Origin: Acidobacteria subdivision 2 bacterium RH1 MAG20
Lineage (GTDB): Bacteria > Acidobacteriota > Terriglobia > Terriglobales > Acidobacteriaceae
NCBI GenBank assembly: GCA_002197545.1
Contig: NFUO01000677.1
Span: forward strand, 1-45,866
Direction: 5' to 3'
Length of the DNA: 45,866 bases
Shown here: positions 7,988 to 14,227 of the stretch, piece by piece
How positions within the stretch are numbered: the first letter of the stretch is position 1
Layout: the number at the start of each line of letters is the position of its first letter
Notes under the pieces: model-generated
Told to the model about the DNA's origin: nothing
Seen by the model: the letters and a program-made list of their open reading frames with translations, nothing else
Databases searched by the model: none
Made by a program: the position numbers and the translations under genes

Positions 7988-9067
7988 GTGAGAGACAAGC
8001 GGAAATTTGAAGTCATCGAAAGCCGGCAACTAGACCACCTCAAGGTGTTTCACGATGTTGCGCGTTCGCTGACGACGAGCCTCGAACTCGAAGAGATCCT
8101 GGGCGCCATCATGGAGAAGATGGCCCAGTTCTTTGGACCGGAACGATGGTCCATGATGCTGGTGGACGAGTCGTCGAACGAGCTGTATTACGCCATTGCC
8201 GTGGGCCAGGATGCTGCGAGCCTGAAGGGACTGCGCGTGCCGCTGGGCGAGGGCGTTGCAGGATGGGTGGCCGCGACTGGCAATCCTCTGATCGTGCCCG
8301 ATGTTGTGCTTGATCCCCAGTGGTCAAAGTTCGCCGCCGCGCATCCCGAATTGGGAATCCAATCGATCGCCTGTATTCCCGTGCGTGCTGCCAACAAGAC
8401 CCTGGGCGTGATTCAGTTGCTGAACAGCAAGCTCGATCTGATGTCCGAGTATTCGATTTCGTTCCTGCGCATTCTTTGCGACTATGCGGCGATTGCGATT
8501 CAGAACGCGAAGTCGGTGACACTGATCCAGGAGCTGACCATTACGGACGATGTTACCGGCCTGTTCAATGCGCGGCACCTGTACACCATGCTGGATGAGC
8601 AGGTGGCCATCGGCAAAGTGTTCAGCCTGATGTTCATGGACCTCGACCGTTTTAAATCGGTGAACGATACGCATGGTCACCTGATCGGAAGCCGTCTGCT
8701 GGCCGAAGCAGGAGGGCTGCTGAAGCGCTCCATCGGCCCGGAAAACGCCGCCTTCCGGTATGGCGGTGATGAATTTGTGGTGCTGTTTCCGGGCCTGAGC
8801 AAGACAGCAGCCATCCAAGCGACAACGACCATCTATCTGGACCTTCAATCTGCTCGTTTTCTTGAAGGCGCCGGCCTGTCGCTGCGCCTCACCGGCAGCT
8901 TTGGATTGGCCACCTATCCGGAAGACGGGAATACCGTGCCTACGATATTGCGGTCGGCGGATACGATGATGTACGAGGCCAAGTCAACACGCAACAACAT
9001 TGCCGTGGTGGGCAAAGGACTGTTGATGGAACGCGTCGCTGTTGCCGGGGTGCGCGAGGAACGCTAA
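7988..9067 (+). CDS. Diguanylate cyclase with GAF sensor domain
   Basis: The 359-aa product has an N-terminal GAF domain (about residues 25-180; SLELEEILGAIMEKMAQFFG, then ACIPVRAANKTLGVIQLLN) and a C-terminal GGDEF domain with an intact GGDEF at residues 259-263. It should make cyclic di-GMP from two GTP molecules, with the GAF domain sensing a small ligand. The inhibitory RxxD I-site is absent: the aligned residues are GPEN. There is no transmembrane segment, so it is cytoplasmic. The start is a GTG at 7988 with a GAGG site 8-10 bases upstream; it is the first start in frame and gives a complete N-terminus. The gene stands alone between moaA and the AT-rich island. Confidence 0.9.
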   Translation: MRDKRKFEVIESRQLDHLKVFHDVARSLTTSLELEEILGAIMEKMAQFFGPERWSMMLVDESSNELYYAIAVGQDAASLKGLRVPLGEGVAGWVAATGNPLIVPDVVLDPQWSKFAAAHPELGIQSIACIPVRAANKTLGVIQLLNSKLDLMSEYSISFLRILCDYAAIAIQNAKSVTLIQELTITDDVTGLFNARHLYTMLDEQVAIGKVFSLMFMDLDRFKSVNDTHGHLIGSRLLAEAGGLLKRSIGPENAAFRYGGDEFVVLFPGLSKTAAIQATTTIYLDLQSARFLEGAGLSLRLTGSFGLATYPEDGNTVPTILRSADTMMYEAKSTRNNIAVVGKGLLMERVAVAGVREER

Positions 9068-9340
9068 AGCGGAGTGCGTCCTTTCTCCTTTCTGAGGGGC
9101 CCCCCACCCCCGGGGGGTTACCTTGGCGTAAGCTGCTTTGATTCAATAGTTTACGGTGGTAATAATATACATGACTAAATAAACTGGAAACATAATATCT
9201 GGGCGACGCTCTCCATTAGATTGGGGAGCGTTTTTTATTTCACCTCATAAGTTGATTAAATTAAACGACTTATGAACATTATCTCGTTTGAACTGCTATA
9301 TTGGAACTACAAGTTACATTGAACCGGGAAGGGTATAACA
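9068..9340. other. Intergenic stretch at the left edge of the AT-rich island
   Basis: No gene is seen here. A C/G-run hairpin (CCCCCC at about 9100-9105 facing GGGGGG at 9112-9117) lies just after the cyclase gene and lacks a U-tract. From about 9130 the base composition drops sharply (AATAGTTTACGG, then AATAATATACATGAC), and a rho-independent terminator lies at 9207-9236. A GGGAAGGG ribosome site precedes the next gene. Confidence 0.5.
9207..9236 (+). terminator. Rho-independent terminator
   Basis: The stem CGCTCTCC (9207-9214) pairs with GGGGAGCG (9223-9230) with one T-G wobble around an 8-base loop, followed by TTTTTTATTT. It could end the cyclase transcript or an unannotated short transcript from 9130-9200. 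The structure is convincing. Confidence 0.75.
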
Positions 9341-9838
9341 ATGGCATGGGAAGTATTCAAACGCGATAAGGCACCAACCGGAGAACCCATGGTAACTCTT
9401 ACGAAGATGGGAAGACTTGCTTTGAACAAAACGGCTGCGGTCGTTTTGGCCAACAAGGGAGCTGAATTTGCCGAACTTATGTGGGATAAAGACAATAACC
9501 GTGTCGGCGTCAAGATCGTTCCCAAGGGTAAGGGTGTATATACGCTTATGTATGGGGATAATTCCAATGGTGTTGGTTTTTCGTGCACTACTTTTCTCAA
9601 TTTCATTCGTTACGATTGGACAGTAACAAGGAATTTCTCTATACAGTGGCATCCCAAGGAAGGAATGTACGTATTTGATATTTCTGAAGCATACATTGGA
9701 AATCCACCGCCTCCTGGGTATAAAAGTGGTCGCACAGGTCAACTCATGCGCGCGGATAGAGTCAGGAAACCAAATGAGAACCTAGACATTCAAGAGGAGA
9801 TATTTAAAAGCCAAGAGCCAACCGAAATTGGCTCTTAG
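9341..9838 (+). CDS. Unrecognised 165-aa protein in an AT-richer island
   Basis: The ATG at 9341 follows GGGAAGGG and starts MAWEVFKRDKAPTGEPMVTL. I do not recognise the family. The region TLTKMGRLALNKTAAVVLANKG, then AELMWDKDNNRVGVKIVP, resembles the strand-turn-helix-strand of an AbrB/SpoVT swapped hairpin, but this is a weak impression. A second part (GFSCTTFLNFIRYDWTVTRN, then EGMYVFDISEAYIG) looks beta-rich. There is no signal peptide or membrane segment. The codons are much AT-richer than in neighbouring genes (many ATA, AAA, AAT, TTT), which suggests acquisition from elsewhere. A perfect 9-bp inverted repeat overlaps the stop codon, and a hairpin-rich stretch follows. Confidence 0.7.
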   Translation: MAWEVFKRDKAPTGEPMVTLTKMGRLALNKTAAVVLANKGAEFAELMWDKDNNRVGVKIVPKGKGVYTLMYGDNSNGVGFSCTTFLNFIRYDWTVTRNFSIQWHPKEGMYVFDISEAYIGNPPPPGYKSGRTGQLMRADRVRKPNENLDIQEEIFKSQEPTEIGS

Positions 9839-10017
9839 GTATTGATTCCGCCTCGCTACCCACCGGTAAATTCAACGGGGTGGAGGAGGGGGTACACAAT
9901 GACCACCGTCATTCGTGTATCTGTAGCGTTCGGCCTTGCAGGGCCGGGCGTTACAACCTATGGTGTGGCTCCCTGCGCATTTATGCGTGGGGAGCCCTCA
10001 TAGGGTTTTGTCCTATG
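9813..10017 (+). ncRNA. Hairpin-rich stretch, possible structured RNA or 3' UTR
   Basis: A series of inverted repeats lies in about 200 bases without a convincing ORF. AAGAGCCAA (9813-9821) faces TTGGCTCTT (9828-9836). TACCC (about 9857-9861) faces GGGTA (9890-9894) around CCACC/GGTGG. CGGCC (9931-9935) faces GGCCG (9942-9946). GGCTCCCTGCGCA (9967-9979) faces TGCGTGGGGAGCC (9984-9996) as a 13-bp stem with two wobbles and a TTTA loop. CATAGG (9999-10004) faces CCTATG (10012-10017). This density suggests a structured RNA or an unusual 3' UTR of the 165-aa gene. No known RNA family is recognised, and strand and ends are inferred. The 9967-9996 stem could be a terminator with a poor U-tract. Confidence 0.35.
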
Positions 10018-10031
10018 CAGTATTTTAAACT

Positions 10032-10061
10032 TTGACATGGCCGTTGTCTACTATTGTCTAC
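10032..10061 (+). promoter_or_regulatory. TTGACA box and tandem TTGTCTAC repeats
   Basis: TTGACA at 10032-10037 resembles a -35 box. TTGTCTAC occurs at 10044-10051 and again at 10054-10061, exactly one helical turn apart, followed by a weaker TTTATCTA. The placement 50-70 bp before the 51-aa ORF suggests a regulator binding site or promoter. No clear -10 box lies at 17 bp, so this is a tentative call. Confidence 0.35.
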
Positions 10062-10111
10062 ATTTATCTATTAATACCTTGGCGGTATTCTCTACGCATG
10101 AAAATCAAGTC

Positions 10112-10267
10112 ATGCAAAGACCCCGTAAAGCGTCCTCCACAAGGATCAACGATGACACGGAAGGCGATTTTGGAAAATTCACGGACTTCATGAGGAAAGT
10201 GGTTCAGATACGCCCCTCACAGGGTAAGCTTAAAGCTTCTTCCTCTTCCCGCGCCCCTGCCGTTTAG
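10112..10267 (+). CDS. Small ORF, 51 aa, possible antitoxin-like or DNA-binding protein
   Basis: Two starts are possible: ATG 10037 (76 aa) and ATG 10112 (51 aa, starts MQRPRKASSTRINDDTEGDF). I favour 10112, because the extra N-terminal residues are read from the repeat/promoter sequence. The core GKFTDFMRKVVQIRPSQGKL looks like a helix and is followed by a Ser/Lys/Arg-rich tail. Small proteins with this kind of charge occur as antitoxins in bacterial islands, but there is no toxin gene beside it (251 bp to the next operator). There is no strong ribosome site. The ORF may not be expressed. Confidence 0.35.
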   Translation: MQRPRKASSTRINDDTEGDFGKFTDFMRKVVQIRPSQGKLKASSSSRAPAV

Positions 10268-10512
10268 AAGGCTTCTGAGGCTGCCACCTTGCCAGTGACC
10301 ACAAGTAAGCGTCAGCCGCTTTCCTATTACCTGCGATACAGCTTTCTTAAAACGTGCTCCGTCGTTCATTTTCTGATGAAACATACATCTCTGGTCTGTT
10401 TTGGGACTTGATAAGCGTTTTTGCCAATATTTTTGAGGCTTGCTGGAATAATCACAATTGAATCAGCATCTTAGAGCCGATTAAAAAGAAGGCGGCACAG
10501 ATAGTCCAAAGA
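10268..10512. other. Intergenic stretch at the right edge of the island
   Basis: No ORF, terminator or strong repeat is seen here. The stretch is AT-rich towards its right end (GATTAAAAAGAAGG, then AGATAGTCCAAAG) and leads into the TetR operator. It completes about 300 bp without a gene between the small ORF and the TetR gene. Confidence 0.4.
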
Positions 10513-10552
10513 TAATCAATCAGTTGATTTACATTAATCAACTGATTGATTA
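10513..10552. promoter_or_regulatory. Perfect 17-bp-arm palindrome, likely TetR operator
   Basis: TAATCAATCAGTTGATT (10513-10529) is repeated as its exact reverse complement at 10536-10552, separated by the 6-bp spacer TACATT. Each arm also contains the inner mini-palindrome ATCAATCAGTTGAT. The right arm ends two bases before the first possible ATG and 11 before the favoured one. Such a site beside a TetR gene is the normal autoregulatory operator, and here it would also control the overlapping monooxygenase gene. The symmetry is seen; the binding is inferred. Confidence 0.75.
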
Positions 10553-10563
10553 GGATGGCTTCC

Positions 10564-11214
10564 ATGGCTAATTATCCCGAAGCGTACGAAGCGCTCCTTC
10601 ATCCCAGCGATGAGCATGAAAAACGACGGGCGACCCTGCTGCAAGCAGCGTTCGATGTCATTGCGACCGTAGGGTTCGAGGGGTTGCGCACGCGCGCGGT
10701 TGCGGAGCGAGCTGGAGTGAACATCGCTACGCTGCACTATTATTTTGCTTCCAAACAGGACCTCATTGAAGGGCTCGCCCAACTGATCGGCGCGAAGTTT
10801 ATTACGTTGCATGGGTCGTCGCCAGCCCCCTCAGGCTTTCCTACGCTGGACCGCCTGCGGCAGGAGTTCTCCGATGGACGGTACTACCTGCTGCACCAGC
10901 CCGACATGCTTCTGGTGTTGCAGGAGTTCGGCCTGCGCGGCAGGCGCGATCCCCAGGTGCAGCAGATCGTCGAGCGCATGAACTCGCACTGGCGGCAGGG
11001 ACTGGAGCAGATGTTGCGGGAGGGCATAGAGGATGGAACCTTCCGTGCCGACACGGGGCTGGAGGAGATGCTCTCCATGTTGATGACGATTTTGTCCGGC
11101 ATGGTCATAGCCAGCGGGAACCAGATCGACATGATCGAACGAAATGTAGAGTCATGGATTCTTTCGGAGAAGACCAAAGAGGGACTGAAGAGCGAAAAAG
11201 GAGTGGAGCGATGA
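10564..11214 (+). CDS. TetR-family transcriptional regulator
   Basis: From ATG 10564 the product has 216 aa (MANYPEAYEALLHPSDEHEK). AGGA at 10552-10555 gives the right spacing; ATG 10555 is an alternative. The N-terminal helix-turn-helix is clear at about residues 25-65: RRATLLQAAFDVIATVGFEG, then RTRAVAERAGVNIATLHYYF and ASKQDLIEGL. The C-terminal ligand domain has a long helix (HWRQGLEQMLREGIEDGTF) of the TetR_C type. It should repress itself and the next gene through the palindrome at 10513-10552 and be released by a small molecule, plausibly a substrate of the monooxygenase. The stop overlaps the monooxygenase ATG (ATGA), so both are on one transcript. Confidence 0.92.
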   Translation: MANYPEAYEALLHPSDEHEKRRATLLQAAFDVIATVGFEGLRTRAVAERAGVNIATLHYYFASKQDLIEGLAQLIGAKFITLHGSSPAPSGFPTLDRLRQEFSDGRYYLLHQPDMLLVLQEFGLRGRRDPQVQQIVERMNSHWRQGLEQMLREGIEDGTFRADTGLEEMLSMLMTILSGMVIASGNQIDMIERNVESWILSEKTKEGLKSEKGVER

Positions 11215-12491
11215 CGATGGAAAAGATTCATGTTGGCATCATTGGCGGCGGTATCGGCGGTCTCTGCCTGGCGCAGGGGTTGAAGAAAGCCGGCATCAAC
11301 GTGGCGGTCTATGAACGCGATGAGACGCCGTCTTCGCGGCAGCAGGGATTCCGCGTTCATATCAACCCGCAGGGGAGCATGGCGTTGCAGGAGTGCCTGC
11401 CGGAGCGGCTATGGAAGATCTTCGATGCAACCGGCGGGGACTTCTCGAAGGGCTTTACCTTCGTGACCGAGCAGTTGCAAGAGCTGCTCAGCATGCGCGA
11501 CGGAGGCGGACCCATCGACCCGATCGCGCGGCATCGTTCGATCAGCCGCATTACGCTGCGACAAATCTTGCTGGCTGGGCTTGAGGGTACGGTCCACTTC
11601 AACAAGCGTTTCACGCGCTATGAAGAGATGCCGCATGGGCGGTTCAAGGTCCATTTTGAAGATGGAAATGCGGTAATGGCCGATGTTCTTGTAGCGGCAG
11701 ATGGAGTCAACTCCGGCGTGCGCAAACAGTACCTGCCGAAGGCTGAACCGATCGATACGGGCGTGCTGGCGGTGGGGGGCAGGATTCCTCTTACCGATGG
11801 AGTAATGGCACTGGCGCCGCACCGGTTGCTGGATGGTCCTGTGATGGTGATGCCGCCGACGCCCTGCAGCCTGTTTATGGCCATGTGGAGGCGTTCGGCG
11901 GAGGCGCTGGAGTCGCTGCGCGCGTTGGGAATAAACGAGACAGCACCAGAGGACGAGAACTATTTGATTCTGGGATTGGGCGGACGACCGCGTGCACTTG
12001 GGCTTCCTGAAGAAGAGGATGCAATGACCGGATCTGTCTTAAGAGACGCGATGCGCCGCGCCGCCGATGGCTGGCATCCCAATCTTCGCAAGCTGGTGGA
12101 ACTGCTCGACGAGAGAGATACCTCTGTGACCCGGCTGCGCACCTCCGAGCGGCCAGCGCCGTGGAAGACGACACGGGTTACGCTGCTGGGAGACGCGATT
12201 CACAGCATGACGCCGTACCGTGGCATCGGTGCCAATACTGCACTGAGAGACGCTGCCCTCCTGTGTTCGAAGCTCGTCGAAGCCCAGCGAAACGAGAAGC
12301 CGCTCATGCAAGCCATTGCAGAGTACGAGGCGAGCATGCGCAAATATGGGTTTGCCGCCGTGGAAGCTTCGCTGAAGACGATGCGACAGGCCGTCGGGCA
12401 GAAGAAGAATCCGGGATTCAGCATGGCTAAAACTGCCATGCGGGTGGTCAATGCGGTTCCAGTGCTCAAGAGGAAATTGATTCCGGCATAG
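11211..12491 (+). CDS. FAD-dependent monooxygenase (PHBH/TetX-like)
   Basis: The 426-aa product begins MTMEKIHVGIIGGGIGGLCL with the GxGxxG FAD-binding fold, has the middle ADGVNSGVRKQY motif, and has the second FAD motif LLGDAIHSMTPYRGIGANTA near residue 325. This is group A flavoprotein hydroxylase architecture, which inserts an oxygen atom into an aromatic or polyketide-like substrate using NAD(P)H. There is no signal peptide. An AAAGGAG site precedes the ATG, which overlaps the TetR stop. A TetR-monooxygenase pair suggests inducible detoxification or catabolism of a hydrophobic compound; the substrate is unknown. It is convergent with the next gene. Confidence 0.9.
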   Translation: MTMEKIHVGIIGGGIGGLCLAQGLKKAGINVAVYERDETPSSRQQGFRVHINPQGSMALQECLPERLWKIFDATGGDFSKGFTFVTEQLQELLSMRDGGGPIDPIARHRSISRITLRQILLAGLEGTVHFNKRFTRYEEMPHGRFKVHFEDGNAVMADVLVAADGVNSGVRKQYLPKAEPIDTGVLAVGGRIPLTDGVMALAPHRLLDGPVMVMPPTPCSLFMAMWRRSAEALESLRALGINETAPEDENYLILGLGGRPRALGLPEEEDAMTGSVLRDAMRRAADGWHPNLRKLVELLDERDTSVTRLRTSERPAPWKTTRVTLLGDAIHSMTPYRGIGANTALRDAALLCSKLVEAQRNEKPLMQAIAEYEASMRKYGFAAVEASLKTMRQAVGQKKNPGFSMAKTAMRVVNAVPVLKRKLIPA

Positions 12492-12530
12492 GAATATCAC
12501 ATCGGAATTCAAGGAGCTCGCTGAAGACCA

Positions 12531-13625
12531 CTATTCGGGTCTGCGATGTTCCAGAATGAGTGGGCGTTTGGGTTCGGGTTTGATGACGTCGCGGTTTTCG
12601 GGGGCGACGGGGTGAACGCCGAAGTCCCAGACGCTGAGGTTCACTACCTTGTCCGAGATGACCTCCATGAGCGCGTACTCGCCGAAGTCGAGCGATTTCA
12701 GGGGGGTGAGCTTTATCCAATGACCTCCGGGGAGGACCTCGGAGGTAGTTTCGACCACGTCCTCCTGCTGCTGGACGCCGCCCAGGAGACCGATCTGGAA
12801 GCTGGCGATGTCGCGGACGCCGGTGCGGACATCGGCTCGAACGATAACGTAGTGGCTGTTTGCGGAGCCGCTGCTGGAGCCGGCCTTCATGGCGGCGGAG
12901 GCTCCATGGGTGTCCACCGTGAGCGGCGCGCCGCCGGTGGGCGGAAGGTTGTCGTCGCCGATGCGGATGTAGAAGACGGGCTTGTCCACGTGTAGCTGCA
13001 CATAGGAGCGCTCGCCTTTGAGCTGAGCGATCTGGTGCGGGCTGGACATGGGGTTGACGAGGCCACGAAGGATATTGTGCCCGGTGTTGCGATTGAGATC
13101 GCTGTCGTTCTGTGCCAGGGGAACGAGCTCGGGTATAGCGTGAAAGGTGTCGAGAGCAAGAACGCTGTCCTGCTCGGGAAGGCGAAGGTCTTTTGCAACT
13201 TCAGGAGTGAGAGAGGCTCGGTCGGCCTCCTCTTTGAGGAGTTCGGGGTCGATAGCCGGGGGTTGTGCGTTATCCGAGTTGCCGTTTGCCTGAGTGGGAG
13301 AGTGTTGCTGTTCCCAGCGGTGGGTGGCGTCCAAATCCACGAGGGAGAGCGGAATCTCTTCCTCCGCGCCGTCGCGCTCCGCACTGATGTAATGAACATT
13401 GCTGCCGACGATGCGGTAGCTCATCACCACCTGATAGCTACCGTCTTTGAGAAAGAGGCGGGGGCGGTGAGGAGGGTTAGCAGCGTTCGCGGAGTCGGCA
13501 GCAGGCAGGGTCTTCTGCCCCGGTTGGGCGGCGGGGCTGGGCATGACGGCAAAGATGGCCAATCCGGCGGCAAATAGAAGCTGGAGGAGGTAAAACTTTG
13601 CGAACCGGTGCTTCGTCTTAGTCAT
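12531..13625 (-). CDS. Secreted protein of unknown function
   Basis: The 364-aa product has an N-terminal hydrophobic segment (FYLLQLLFAAGLAIFAVMPS followed by a Pro/Ala-rich stretch) fitting a signal peptide or anchor. After it comes LFLKDGSYQVVMSYRIVGSN, then VHYISAERDGAEEEIPLSLVDLD, a strand-rich motif that I recall only vaguely from acidobacterial secreted proteins. The middle is low in complexity (Gln, Asn and Pro), and the C-terminal half has short beta strands (SYVQLHVDKPVFYIRIGDDN) and a QIGLLGGVQQQEDVVETTSE stretch. No enzyme motif is seen. The gene is convergent with the monooxygenase and divergent from the DUF2946-like gene. Function is unknown; a cell-envelope role is likely. Confidence 0.7.
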   Translation of the reverse strand: MTKTKHRFAKFYLLQLLFAAGLAIFAVMPSPAAQPGQKTLPAADSANAANPPHRPRLFLKDGSYQVVMSYRIVGSNVHYISAERDGAEEEIPLSLVDLDATHRWEQQHSPTQANGNSDNAQPPAIDPELLKEEADRASLTPEVAKDLRLPEQDSVLALDTFHAIPELVPLAQNDSDLNRNTGHNILRGLVNPMSSPHQIAQLKGERSYVQLHVDKPVFYIRIGDDNLPPTGGAPLTVDTHGASAAMKAGSSSGSANSHYVIVRADVRTGVRDIASFQIGLLGGVQQQEDVVETTSEVLPGGHWIKLTPLKSLDFGEYALMEVISDKVVNLSVWDFGVHPVAPENRDVIKPEPKRPLILEHRRPE

Positions 13626-13744
13626 AAGGTCAATTTCGACAGTTTAGTACCACCATGTTAGACGCGGCTGTGTGCATGAGGATTTGCTGCAAAGTTTGGC
13701 TTGCAGCGAGGGATGTGCTACACAGATAAAAGGGCAACTTAGCC

Positions 13745-14089
13745 ATGCAGAGCTACTTACAACGCGGAAAGAACAGCCAGCAGCCAACACTCTGGCTGCG
13801 GCTGGTCGCGTCGATCTGCATTTTGATGGTGACCTTTATGAGTGCGGCGCAGGCTTGCCACACTCATTCTGAAGCCACTTCGCTCAGGCAGAGTTCGCAC
13901 CATAACCTGCCTGCTCCGGAAGACCATTGCCCGGTTTGCATGGCAATGCATTCGGCATTGCCTGCGCCTCTGCATCTGGCGCCAGCGCCAACGCTGGAAG
14001 TGCAGCCCTTCAGCCACATCGCATCCGATACCCTGCCAACCTTCCGGTGGCGGTTCGAGATGGCCAGCCGCGGTCCCCCCACGGCTTAG
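13745..14089 (+). CDS. DUF2946-like small exported protein, His/Cys rich
   Basis: The 114-aa product has a membrane or signal segment (LRLVASICILMVTFMSAAQA) followed by a His-rich stretch (CHTHSEATSLRQSSHH) and the motif HCPVCMAMHSALPAP. A CPVC-type motif after a His-rich linker is the hallmark of DUF2946 proteins, which are often found beside TonB-dependent receptors, some of them linked to copper. Here the gene lies 138 bp before a TonB receptor on the same strand. A role in metal handling is a reasonable inference, not shown. The ATG at 13745 starts the first full-length frame and there is no strong ribosome site. Confidence 0.65.
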   Translation: MQSYLQRGKNSQQPTLWLRLVASICILMVTFMSAAQACHTHSEATSLRQSSHHNLPAPEDHCPVCMAMHSALPAPLHLAPAPTLEVQPFSHIASDTLPTFRWRFEMASRGPPTA

Positions 14090-14227
14090 AACGATACCCC
14101 CCATTTAATAAGCGACAGACGAGCTTCGCATTCGTTCCGGTCTCCTGTCCGCAACATAACGCGTTCGCGCGTGATCGTTCTTTTTAAAAATGGCGCTCTT
14201 CGAGAGCCCCGGAATTGGCCACTCTTT

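Noticed and set aside
9341..10017. Type III toxin-antitoxin (protein plus repeat RNA)
   Set aside because: The RNA antitoxin in such systems lies upstream of the toxin as tandem repeats. Here the hairpins are downstream and differ from one another, and the protein does not look like ToxN.
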